The notes beneath the pieces were generated by a model that worked only from the letters and a program-made list of their open reading frames with translations, was not told the DNA's origin and did no database searches. 33,777 nt of DNA. Origin: Candidatus Nezhaarchaeota archaeon. Lineage in GTDB: Archaea > Thermoproteota > Methanomethylicia > Nezhaarchaeales > B40-G2. Below, one piece after another: positions 16,397-23,900 of this stretch (position 1 is its first letter; every line of letters starts with the position of its first letter). The stretch lies in assembly GCA_026413605.1 (NCBI GenBank), contig JAOAKM010000009.1, positions 1 to 33,777 of the forward strand. The letters are read 5' to 3'. The translations under genes were made by a program, and so were the position numbers.

Positions 16397-17562
16397 CTCT
16401 TAAAGACTAGGACGTTGGCGTATAGGCCTACGCCGCCCACGTTGTGAACGAGGCCTACCTCGGCCCCCTTGACCTGGATGTCGGGGTGTATCTTGTAGGC
16501 ATCGCCACGTAGCTGATGGACTATCGTCCTAACTTGAGAGCCTCCGGTGGCCCCTATGGGGTGCCCCTTAGACAATAGGCCCCCGTCTACGTTGACGGGT
16601 ATCTTGCCCCCCACGTAGGTCTGCCCCTCCTCAATGAGCTTGCCTCCCTCGCCTGGCTTACAGAAGCCTAGGTTCTCATAGGCCATTATCTCAGCTATAG
16701 TGAAGCAGTCGTGAACTTCGGCGACGTCTATGTCCTTCGGCTCCACCCCAGCCATCCTGTAGGCCTCCCTAGAAGCCTCGATGGCGCAAGTCAGGCCTGT
16801 AAACAGCGTACGGTTGGCGAGGGTCATGGTGTCGGAGGCTGAGCCCCAGCCAGCTATCCACACTGGGGCGTCTGTTATCTTCTTAGCCTTATCTTCAGAG
16901 GCGAGTATGACGCACGAGGCCCCGTCGGCATTAGCGCAACAGTCAAGTAGCTTAAGAGGGCTAGCTATGACCCTAGACTTCAACACCTCGTCAGCGGTAA
17001 CTGGCTTGCGGAACATGGCCTTGGGGTTAAGCGCTCCGTACTTACTGTTCTTCTCCCTCACTTTAGCTAGCTGCCCCTCAGTGGTGCCGTAGTGCTTCAT
17101 GTGGGCGCGGGCGTACATGGCATACTGAGCCGGCATCATTATTCCGAACGGCGACTCCCACATAATGTCCCCTCCTCTACCCATTCGCTCCTGAGCCTCG
17201 GCTGAAGTCAGCTCGGACATCTTCTGGAACCCTATGACGGCGAGCACGTCCTTAAGCCCCGCCCTCACCATGCTGTAGGCGACGCCGACACCGGTAGTAC
17301 TAGAGGCGCAGATGGTCTCAACGAGGAAGGTGGGCCTCGGAGTTAACCCAAGGTACTCAGCCACGAGCCCCGAGGGAGTGCGCTGCTTATCGTACTCAGG
17401 TGCTGAGCAAACTATCGAGCCCTCGATTTCCTTAAGAGATAGGTTCAAGCCCTCCATAGCCTCCTTAAAGGCCTCGAAGCACAGCTCCCTAATCGATACC
17501 CCGCAGCTTCTGCTAAATGCGCTCTGACCTACACCTACTACAGCTACCTTCTTCACGGACAA
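16393..17562 (-). CDS. SCP2-type thiolase (acetyl-CoA C-acyltransferase)
   Basis: This 389-residue thiolase starts at GTG 17562. Cys85 in ETICASSTTG is the nucleophile position; EVHDCFTIAE and GHPIGATGG supply the His residues. The second catalytic cysteine of classical thiolases is replaced in the HNVGGVG motif, as in archaeal SCP2-like thiolases. It would cleave a 3-ketoacyl-CoA with CoA or condense two acetyl-CoA. With the adjacent BamA-like hydrolase and 3-hydroxyacyl-CoA dehydrogenase elsewhere in the window, beta-oxidation of a ring-cleavage product is a reasonable role. A T6 tract and TATA-like element upstream suggest its own promoter. Confidence 0.92.
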   Translation of the reverse strand: MSVKKVAVVGVGQSAFSRSCGVSIRELCFEAFKEAMEGLNLSLKEIEGSIVCSAPEYDKQRTPSGLVAEYLGLTPRPTFLVETICASSTTGVGVAYSMVRAGLKDVLAVIGFQKMSELTSAEAQERMGRGGDIMWESPFGIMMPAQYAMYARAHMKHYGTTEGQLAKVREKNSKYGALNPKAMFRKPVTADEVLKSRVIASPLKLLDCCANADGASCVILASEDKAKKITDAPVWIAGWGSASDTMTLANRTLFTGLTCAIEASREAYRMAGVEPKDIDVAEVHDCFTIAEIMAYENLGFCKPGEGGKLIEEGQTYVGGKIPVNVDGGLLSKGHPIGATGGSQVRTIVHQLRGDAYKIHPDIQVKGAEVGLVHNVGGVGLYANVLVFKR

Positions 17563-17596
17563 TACCCCCTTGTCCTCAGGGACGGGGGCAACTACG

Positions 17597-17606
17597 CTTT
17601 AAGGTT
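17597..17606 (-). promoter_or_regulatory. TATA-like element for thiolase/DUF35 operon
   Basis: AACCTTAAAG on the - strand is about 35 nt upstream of the GTG at 17562, after a T6 tract that could end transcription of the BamA-like gene. Confidence 0.4.
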
Positions 17607-17633
17607 TACGCGCTCCCATCGACTTAGCCGAGG

Positions 17634-17639
17634 AAAAAA
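17634..17639 (-). terminator. T6 tract after the BamA-like gene
   Basis: Six T on the - strand about 20 nt after the BamA-like stop; a likely intrinsic archaeal terminator, although some read-through into the thiolase gene is possible. Confidence 0.35.
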
Positions 17640-17659
17640 GGCAGGCTAGAGGGGCCCCT

Positions 17660-18664
17660 CTACTCAAGACTAGCTCCGCAGAGGCCGCAGTACTTAAACT
17701 TCTCAGGCAGGTACTTAGCCCCGCACTTAGGGCAGGTCTTCATTAATGGGCCGTAGGGTATGTGGGTGTCTCCCTTCTCAGCTATAAACTTCCTAACGCC
17801 AACGTCAAGGTAGTCTGGGCCCCGCTTCTCCTTAAAGTAGTGCCACATGCCTACTGCAGGCTCAACTGAGCCTGCGTGTACTGAGAACCACTCACGGCAG
17901 TGCTCAGTGGTCAAAGCCCAGATCCACTCCTTCCACAGGTTAATGTGGATCTTAGCGTAGCGCAGGCTACTTGGAGATAGGCTGAGCAGGGTCCTAGCTA
18001 GCTTCTTAACGGCATTGTCGAGCTCACCGTAGGGGACCACTTGATTAACCAGCCCCCACTCTAAGGCTGTCTTAGCGTCTATGAAGTCGCTAACGAAGCA
18101 CATCCACGCAGCTCTCCTAATGCCCACGGTGATGGGGAGCCACTGCGTCGAGCCGCCTATAGACGTCATCCCTACCCTAGGCCCAGGCTGTATGAAGCGT
18201 GCGTGGTCAGCGGCTATCGATAAGTCGCACGCTAAGTGGATCTCATTGCCCCCGCCAGCTACTACTCCATTGACGCGGGCTATGACAGGCTTCCCGCACT
18301 TCCTTATTAAGTCGAAGAACCTAAAGTAGGGGTCGAACCACTTGTAAAAGTCGCTGGGCTTCCTAGTGTATACTTCAGCGTACTCTATGACGTCTCCTCC
18401 AGTACAGAACCCTTTATCACCAGCCCCCGTGAACACTATGACCTGCACGTTGTCGTCCCACATGGCGTCCTCCATGGCCCTACAGAGCTCACGGAGCGTG
18501 TTGACGGTGTATGCGTTTAAGCGGTGGGGGCGGTTAATCATTATTAACGCCGTGTGGTCGTACCACTTCTTGTCATAGACTACTTCCTTGAACTCCATCC
18601 TAGCGATGCGCTCCATGTCCTCCTTGCTGTAGCCGTAGGCAGTGTAGGTAAACGAGCCGCTCAT
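17660..18664 (-). CDS. 6-oxocyclohex-1-ene-1-carbonyl-CoA hydrolase-like (BamA/Oah-type) protein with C-terminal zinc ribbon
   Basis: The 334 residues belong to the crotonase superfamily and resemble the BamA/Oah branch: a residue 85-95 motif GFCTGGDVIEYAEVY, KPVIARVNGVVAGGGNEIHLA with ACDLS, then the branch-typical FIQPGPRVG and IGGSTQWLPITVG (about 157-181), and a C-terminal EWFSVHAGSVEPAVGMWHYF resembling the tail of BamA. BamA hydrolyses 6-oxocyclohex-1-ene-1-carbonyl-CoA to a pimeloyl-CoA derivative, opening the aromatic-derived ring. Unlike ordinary BamA, it ends in a zinc ribbon (Cys311, 314, 326 and 329), like the ribbons of archaeal DUF35 proteins. Overall length is near BamA (about 375) only after this addition. 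A general enoyl-CoA hydratase/isomerase is the alternative. Confidence 0.72.
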   Translation of the reverse strand: MSGSFTYTAYGYSKEDMERIARMEFKEVVYDKKWYDHTALIMINRPHRLNAYTVNTLRELCRAMEDAMWDDNVQVIVFTGAGDKGFCTGGDVIEYAEVYTRKPSDFYKWFDPYFRFFDLIRKCGKPVIARVNGVVAGGGNEIHLACDLSIAADHARFIQPGPRVGMTSIGGSTQWLPITVGIRRAAWMCFVSDFIDAKTALEWGLVNQVVPYGELDNAVKKLARTLLSLSPSSLRYAKIHINLWKEWIWALTTEHCREWFSVHAGSVEPAVGMWHYFKEKRGPDYLDVGVRKFIAEKGDTHIPYGPLMKTCPKCGAKYLPEKFKYCGLCGASLE

Positions 18665-18697
18665 CGAAAGACACCTCGAAACCTTTAAGGTAGGAAC

Positions 18698-18706
18698 GTA
18701 TTTAAG
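18698..18706 (-). promoter_or_regulatory. TATA box for the BamA-like gene
   Basis: CTTAAATAC on the - strand, about 35-42 nt upstream of the ATG at 18664, with GAGGTG about 8 nt before the start as ribosome binding site. Confidence 0.55.
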
Positions 18707-18727
18707 CGTTCTTTGCAGCTAAGCTCC

Positions 18728-19648
18728 CTAGGGCAGGGCAGTGAGTAAGAGGGCCAGCACGATGTATAGAGGGCTAAACTTGTAGAGCCTCCAGGCTGGG
18801 CGGCCTGCAATAGGCCTACGGGCGAAGCTGAGGGACATCCACACTAGCACAGCGTTTAGCAGGGCTAGTGAGAAAGAGGCTGCTAGGCTAAGGCGGCAGG
18901 CTAAGCTTGCTAAGGAGGTCAGCAGCGCGATGGTCATTGCCAGGAGCGCAACCATCCTCGCTGACCGAGTTGCTCCTAGGGCTAAGGGGGGCGCAGGGAT
19001 ATTGGCTCCGCGGTAGTCCTCCCTAAAGACGAAGGCCAGCGCCCAGAAGTGCACTAAGCCCCAGAGGGCGGCGATGGCGGCGTACACTGCGGCGTTGAAG
19101 GTCACCCTGCCAGCCCCCACTAGCCAGCCCGCTAGCACAGGAGAAGCTACAGCGGGAGAAGCTGAGACTACAGCTAGCCAGTGCCTACGCTTAAGCCATA
19201 GCGTATAGGCAGCTAAGTACGACGACAGGGCGAGGATAGCTATGCATAGGCCGTGGAGGGCTATGGACGGGGCCTTCAAGCTAATCGACGGGCTTACTAA
19301 GGCCGCCACCCATAAGCCGAGGGAGGCTGAGATAGCAGCAGCGAAGCCGAGAAGCAGTAGGAGGGCGCCGATTATTAACGCCTCAGCCTCGCTCACCCTC
19401 CCTGAAGGGAGGGGCCTTCTCCTAGTCCTATACATGAGGCTATCGACGCCTCTGTCGAAGTAGTTATTGAGCACGTTAGCCCCTGCCGTAAGACACACGA
19501 CAACCGCTGTAGATGCTGAGAGGAGCTCTACGTCTAAGACCGCCCCCTCGATAGTAGCAGAGGCTAAGGCGGAGCTTACGAACAGAGCGACCATACCTAG
19601 CAGTACCCTCGGCTTAACTAGCTGAAGGTAGGCCTTAGCCTTCGACAC
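18728..19648 (-). CDS. ctaB: protoheme IX farnesyltransferase-like (heme O synthase, CtaB/CyoE)
   Basis: A UbiA-superfamily prenyltransferase with about eight or nine hydrophobic segments. The first aspartate motif, NNYFDRGVDSLMYRTRRRPL with PSGR following, is close to heme O synthase (N-x3-D-x2-D-x2-M-x-RT-x2-RPL-x3-G). The second, REDYRGANIP, also fits. Heme O synthase adds a farnesyl chain to heme B for terminal oxidases; in archaea the prenyl group may differ. The GTG at 19648 is preferred: GGAGG lies 9 nt upstream and it overlaps the previous gene by only 14 nt, while the longer TTG at 19678 overlaps by 44. Its presence hints at a heme-copper oxidase in an otherwise anaerobic-looking gene set. 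Confidence 0.8.
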   Translation of the reverse strand: MSKAKAYLQLVKPRVLLGMVALFVSSALASATIEGAVLDVELLSASTAVVVCLTAGANVLNNYFDRGVDSLMYRTRRRPLPSGRVSEAEALIIGALLLLLGFAAAISASLGLWVAALVSPSISLKAPSIALHGLCIAILALSSYLAAYTLWLKRRHWLAVVSASPAVASPVLAGWLVGAGRVTFNAAVYAAIAALWGLVHFWALAFVFREDYRGANIPAPPLALGATRSARMVALLAMTIALLTSLASLACRLSLAASFSLALLNAVLVWMSLSFARRPIAGRPAWRLYKFSPLYIVLALLLTALP

Positions 19649-20183
19649 GGCCAATGGCCTCCATGTGCTGCCTAGCAAGTTGGAAGTAGAACTCTGCGCG
19701 CTTACGTTGGCTATAGTATACTTCCTCGCCCACCTCTCTAATCCTTCGAGCAGGGCTGCCAGCCACTAAGGTACGTGGAGGCACCCTCTGGCCCTTCTCG
19801 ACGACGGAGCCCATGGCCACTATGGAGCCCTCCCCAACTATAGAGCCAGTGTGCACTACAGCGTTCATTCCTATTAGCACGTAGCTCTCTATGGTGCAGC
19901 TGTGAAGGATGGCCCCGTGTCCCACTATGCAGTAGTCGCCTACAATAACTGGCGTGGGCTCGACGAAGCCCTTCGAAGGGTCGCCGCCGCCATGAATCAA
20001 GACTCCGTCCTCGATGGCAGTGTACTTACCGATTAATACCTTGGCTACGTCGCCCCTAACCACGGCGCACGGCCAGATGCTGGAGCCCTCCCCGATCTCC
20101 ACGTCCCCTATTACCACTGCGGCGGGGTCTACGTAGGCTGAAGGATGGACTACTGGCCTCTTCCCTCGGAGGGCCCTAATCAC
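19635..20183 (-). CDS. gamma-carbonic anhydrase-like left-handed beta-helix protein
   Basis: Repeated hexapeptides (IGDVEIGEGSSIWPCAVVRGDV, IGKYTAIEDGVLIHGGGD, VGDYCIVGHGAILHSCTI) and the PPRTLVAGSPARRIREV tail identify the gamma-CA/YrdA/PaaY family. Three histidines expected to bind metal are present (LIHGGG, GHGAILH). Members are carbonic anhydrases or, like PaaY, thioesterases/hydrolases; the sequence does not decide. It starts at GTG 20183, 4 nt after the TrkH gene's stop, and the downstream heme-O-synthase-like gene overlaps its end. Confidence 0.85.
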   Translation of the reverse strand: MIRALRGKRPVVHPSAYVDPAAVVIGDVEIGEGSSIWPCAVVRGDVAKVLIGKYTAIEDGVLIHGGGDPSKGFVEPTPVIVGDYCIVGHGAILHSCTIESYVLIGMNAVVHTGSIVGEGSIVAMGSVVEKGQRVPPRTLVAGSPARRIREVGEEVYYSQRKRAEFYFQLARQHMEAIGRVEG

Positions 20184-20187
20184 TTAA

Positions 20188-21618
20188 TCACCTCCCAGCC
20201 ATTAACTCGACCCAAGTTTTAGGGGAGAATAGCAAGAAGACGGGCATGAGCTCAAGCCTACCTGCCCACATACAGGCTATCAGCGTCAACTTGCCGAGGG
20301 GGCCTAGGTTGAAGAGGGAGATGTAGGCTGGGCCCACATTCCCCTGGGCTGAAAGTACAGCCGAGAGGGCTGCGGTGATTCCATGCCCCTCGGCGGCAAT
20401 CAGCAAAGTAGCTAAGCCAACCATTAGTAGGTAGGCGAGGAGGAAGCTAGCTATCTTTAAAGCGTCTTCAAGCTCTAGAACCCTCCCCCCCACCTTAATA
20501 GGCTTAATGGCCGAGGGGGGCAGAGTAGTCCTCGCTACCTCCCGCTGAATTACTTTACTAAGCACCACGAGCCTAATCACCTTAACCCCCCCGGCGGTAG
20601 AGCATACACTGCCGCCCACCACCATTAATAGAAGCAGCGTAGCCTGCGAGAGCGAGGGGAGGTAGTTTATGTCTACAGTAGTGTACCCCGTAGTCGTCAT
20701 GATCGATGAGGCCTGGAATAAAGCTAGCCTTAGCGACTCGCCGAGCAGGAAGCCGTGGAGAGCTAGGTCCACTAGTATTATGGATGAGGCAGCGGCTAAG
20801 ATTAGGAGCATGGCCTTTAACTCAGGGTCCTTAAGGGCCTCCCTTAGCCTAAGCTTGAGAACGAGGCTGTGGATCCTGAAGTTCGTAGCGCCTACTATCA
20901 TGAACACCACGAGCACCGCCTCGACAACAGGACTAGAGAACGAGGCAATGCTACTAGTACGCGTAGAGAACCCGCCAGTAGATAGCACAGTGAAGGAGTG
21001 GCAGATCGCTTCAAAGGGCTCTAGGCCAGATGATAGTAGCACCAAGGCGCAGGTAGCAGTGTAACACACGTAGATGGCCCAGATCTCTTTAATAACGTCC
21101 CGAGACCTAACGGTCAGCCTCTCTTCACGAGCCTCGGCTACGTAAAGCCTCCACACCTCTACTCCGCTAGGGGCAATGAAGAGGAGGAGGAAGAGGACCA
21201 CGCCGACACCTCCTAGCCACTGAGTAAAAGCCCTCCAGAACAGCAGCCCCCTAGGCCAAGGCTCAACAGCCCGTATCAGGGTCATCCCGGTGGTAGTGAA
21301 GCCAGACATAGACTCGAAGTAGGCGTCGAGGAAGTCCATGTAGCCAGCCAGCGCGTAAGGGAGTGAGCCGAAGAAGGCCACGGTAAGCCAGCCGATGGAG
21401 GCGGTTGCCATCGCCTCTGTTAGCCGAACGTCGCCGGGGAGGGGGAGCCTTAAGCCTGGGAGGGCGGCCCCGATGGTAGCGAGAGCAGAGAAGGAGAGAG
21501 ACGTCGCTGGTACCGTCTCTCCATAAGCTAAGGAAACGGCCACCGAGATCACCATGGTGGCCCCTACGACAACTAGTATGCGGCTTATGAGGGCCACGAC
21601 CGTCCTCAAGGTTCTCAC
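20188..21618 (-). CDS. trkH: TrkH potassium uptake channel subunit
   Basis: A 476-residue membrane protein with four selectivity-filter repeats visible: SGFTTTGMT, STGGFSTR, TTTGYTTVD and AQGNVGPAY, each following a hydrophobic pair. That is the TrkH/KtrB architecture of an SK-superfamily potassium channel. It starts at GTG 21618. The regulatory TrkA gene is divergent immediately upstream. Confidence 0.93.
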   Translation of the reverse strand: MRTLRTVVALISRILVVVGATMVISVAVSLAYGETVPATSLSFSALATIGAALPGLRLPLPGDVRLTEAMATASIGWLTVAFFGSLPYALAGYMDFLDAYFESMSGFTTTGMTLIRAVEPWPRGLLFWRAFTQWLGGVGVVLFLLLFIAPSGVEVWRLYVAEAREERLTVRSRDVIKEIWAIYVCYTATCALVLLSSGLEPFEAICHSFTVLSTGGFSTRTSSIASFSSPVVEAVLVVFMIVGATNFRIHSLVLKLRLREALKDPELKAMLLILAAASSIILVDLALHGFLLGESLRLALFQASSIMTTTGYTTVDINYLPSLSQATLLLLMVVGGSVCSTAGGVKVIRLVVLSKVIQREVARTTLPPSAIKPIKVGGRVLELEDALKIASFLLAYLLMVGLATLLIAAEGHGITAALSAVLSAQGNVGPAYISLFNLGPLGKLTLIACMWAGRLELMPVFLLFSPKTWVELMAGR

Positions 21619-21723
21619 CGAGCGGTTAAGCCAAGGAGGCTTAGCGCTTAGTAATGCTTCAGCTGTCCTTTTATAGGGGTAAATAAGTGCTTCTCGATAG
21701 CCTAGACCGCGAGGCCCCTGGGC
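21619..21723. promoter_or_regulatory. divergent trkH/trkA promoter region
   Basis: The gap holds CCTATAAAAGG (21667-21677, - strand), a near-consensus TATA box about 50 nt upstream of trkH, and AT-rich GGTAAATAAG (21678-21687) that may serve trkA. The two promoters nearly abut. Confidence 0.5.
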
Positions 21724-22377
21724 TTGAGAGTCATCATAGCTGGTGCCGGGAGGATAGGCGCCAGCTTAGCTAAAACCTTAGCGGGAAGGGGTAATGAGGT
21801 AGTCGTAGTAGATATTGATAAGGAGAGGTGCGCTAGGCTCTCAGCTGAAGTAGACGCCCTGGTAATCGTGGGGGACGCTACGAAGCCAGAGACCCTAAGA
21901 GACGCTGGGGCTGATAGGGCAGACGTATTCGTAGCAGTTACTGATAGAGACGAAGTAAACGTGCTCAGCTGCTTAATCGCCCGCCAGCTCGGCTCAGCGA
22001 GGGCAATCGCGAAGGTGGGGGATCCGTCCCTCATCGAGCTGGCTGAGGGGCTGGGCATCGAGAGAGCTATCTGTCCAGAGCTAGTCACAGCTAAGCTGCT
22101 GAGCTCTATAATCAGCGGTACCTATGGACTAGCTGAGCTACTTGCCTCTGGGGGGCAGCTTGTTCTCGTAGAGGTGGCGATCCCCCCTTCATCGCCGGCC
22201 GCGGGCAAGCCTCTTAGGGACCTCCCAAGGTCGGGCTCATGGGTAATCGTAGCGGTGAGGGATAAGGAGGAGCTTTTAAAGCCCACTGACGACTTAGAGC
22301 TAAGGGAAGGAATGAAAGTAGTGGCGTTAATGAGGCGGGGCGTTGAAGAGGAGTTTAGGAAGCTCCTCGCAGGCTGA
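21724..22377 (+). CDS. trkA: TrkA potassium uptake regulator (RCK domain)
   Basis: Starting at TTG 21724, the 217 residues have an N-terminal RCK Rossmann domain (VIIAGAGRIGASLAKTLA, VVVVDIDKERCARLSAEVDA, GDATKPETLRDAGADRADVF) and a C-terminal TrkA_C domain from about residue 130. It binds NAD(H)/ATP and gates TrkH on the inner face of the membrane. The neighbouring divergent trkH supports the assignment. Confidence 0.93.
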   Translation: MRVIIAGAGRIGASLAKTLAGRGNEVVVVDIDKERCARLSAEVDALVIVGDATKPETLRDAGADRADVFVAVTDRDEVNVLSCLIARQLGSARAIAKVGDPSLIELAEGLGIERAICPELVTAKLLSSIISGTYGLAELLASGGQLVLVEVAIPPSSPAAGKPLRDLPRSGSWVIVAVRDKEELLKPTDDLELREGMKVVALMRRGVEEEFRKLLAG

Positions 22378-22390
22378 GTGGTGATACGCT

Positions 22391-23143
22391 ATCAGTGACT
22401 ACGTAGGGGCCCTACTTACTCTAGCATGGATCCTACTACCGCTCGCAGCAGCTTACATAGTAGTGAGGGTCGCTATAAATCCACTGATAGATCGCGCAGT
22501 TCGAAGGGCAGGCGCTAGCGCAGCGGTGTCATCGCTCTGGAAGACCATGGCCTTAGTCTTAGCCATCGTCATGTCCATCGCGGTGGCCCTCCCTCAAATA
22601 GGCGTTAGGGCCGAGTTCCTCTACATAGTGGTGGGCATAGCGCTCTTAGGCTTAGTCCTAGGATCTAGGGAGGTCATAGCTAACGTGATAGCCGGGTACG
22701 TCCTCTTAACTAACAAGCCGTTTAAGAGAGGCGACTCAATAGTAATAGGGGAAGTCTCGGGCATCGTTAGGGACATAGGCGCTGTATACACTCAGGTGGC
22801 TAGCGACCACGGTATGCTCTACGTGCCTAACGTAGAGTTCTTTAAGCACGTAATAGCTAACCGCCAAGCCCACCCATTGGCGAAGATAGTAGTACCGATT
22901 AGGGTGAGGGCCGCCGAGGACTTAAGCAAAGTAGAGAGCATAATTATTAGAGCTGCTAAGAGCACTAGGGAGCTGACTATACCCCCTGAGCCTGAGGCGG
23001 TGGTAAGCAGCCTGGGCAGTGAGTACGACGAGATCCAGCTTATCGCGTACGTCACTAACCCTAAGCGCGCTGGCCACGTAGCTTCTGATATTAGGAAGAG
23101 GATTAAGGAGGAGTTCAGGAAAGAAGGCATCGCGCTGTACTAG
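22391..23143 (+). CDS. MscS-type mechanosensitive channel (apparent AUC start)
   Basis: From the first standard start, GTG 22463, the protein is 226 residues, but in-frame codons upstream encode a hydrophobic segment (YVGALLTLAWILLPLAAAYI) that looks like the missing first transmembrane helix. No ATG, GTG or TTG occurs in frame between the stop at 22382 and 22463. A strong SD core, GGTGAT (22380-22385), lies 5 nt before an ATC codon at 22391, so I extend the gene there (250 residues); a sequencing error is the alternative. The rest shows two hydrophobic helices, the MscS pore/beta signature GSREVIANVIAGYVLLTNKPF and IGEVSGIVRDIGAVYTQV. It releases osmolytes on hypo-osmotic shock; placement next to trkH/trkA fits turgor control. 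Confidence 0.75.
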   Translation: MSDYVGALLTLAWILLPLAAAYIVVRVAINPLIDRAVRRAGASAAVSSLWKTMALVLAIVMSIAVALPQIGVRAEFLYIVVGIALLGLVLGSREVIANVIAGYVLLTNKPFKRGDSIVIGEVSGIVRDIGAVYTQVASDHGMLYVPNVEFFKHVIANRQAHPLAKIVVPIRVRAAEDLSKVESIIIRAAKSTRELTIPPEPEAVVSSLGSEYDEIQLIAYVTNPKRAGHVASDIRKRIKEEFRKEGIALY

Positions 23144-23157
23144 AGGCGCCCTCGCCC

Positions 23158-23850
23158 TCACGCTTTGCCAAGCTTTCTTAAAAGCCACTCAATAAAGTTG
23201 GCTAGGCCCTCGCCGCCAGGCTCCTCGACGACTATGTCAGCCACCTCCTTTAGCCTCCCAGGAGCGTTCCCCAGCGCTACGCCTAGCCCAGCGAGCTTCA
23301 GCATGGGCTCGTCGACGTCACTATCCCCCACGGCCACTACGTTAGCTAAGTCGATACCTAGCATTGAGGCGGCTTCCCTCAAGCCCACCCCCTTGTCGAT
23401 GGAGGCGTCCACGACGTGGTAGGCGAAGCCTGTATACACTAGCTTCACCCCCTCGATACCTCTCAAGGCCTCAGAGAGGACGCCTAGGCTTAGCTTAGAC
23501 GTGAAGGCTGCGTCGACAAGCCTATACTTGTTAGTCCAGCTCTCTTCTATTAGCGGGCCGAACTTGGCCTTCAGGGCCTCCATCCCCCTAAGCGCGGCAT
23601 CCCTGGGGGCCAAGACCTTAACTACCCCTCGGTACTCCACTACCCCTCCTCCCTCGCATACTACTGGCCCCGTGCAGCCAAGGTAGGACGCGAGGGTCTT
23701 AGCTACGCAGAGAGCGTTACCTGTGCAAAGCGTTACGGCTATGCCGGCGTCTTCAAGCTTTCTCACTGCCTCGAGGGCTCTTGGCGCTAGCCTCCTCGAT
23801 TCATCAGTGAGCGTGCCATCGACATCTAGGGCCGCCGCCTCGATCCTCAA
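23158..23850 (-). CDS. phosphoglycolate phosphatase, archaeal HAD type
   Basis: The 230 residues carry all HAD motifs: ALDVDGTLTDE (nucleophile and acid/base Asp), LCTGN, SIDKGVGL, and AVGDSDVDEPML with LGNAPGRLKEVAD. The cap domain type and length match archaeal phosphoglycolate phosphatase (TIGR01487-like), which removes phosphate from 2-phosphoglycolate. Sugar or lipid phosphates are possible alternatives within this subfamily. It is divergent from the radical SAM gene with a 50-bp gap. Confidence 0.85.
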   Translation of the reverse strand: MRIEAAALDVDGTLTDESRRLAPRALEAVRKLEDAGIAVTLCTGNALCVAKTLASYLGCTGPVVCEGGGVVEYRGVVKVLAPRDAALRGMEALKAKFGPLIEESWTNKYRLVDAAFTSKLSLGVLSEALRGIEGVKLVYTGFAYHVVDASIDKGVGLREAASMLGIDLANVVAVGDSDVDEPMLKLAGLGVALGNAPGRLKEVADIVVEEPGGEGLANFIEWLLRKLGKA

Positions 23851-23900
23851 GAACCCACCTCAGCTCAACTAGTACTAGCCCCCTAACTAAGCTTAAGTAC

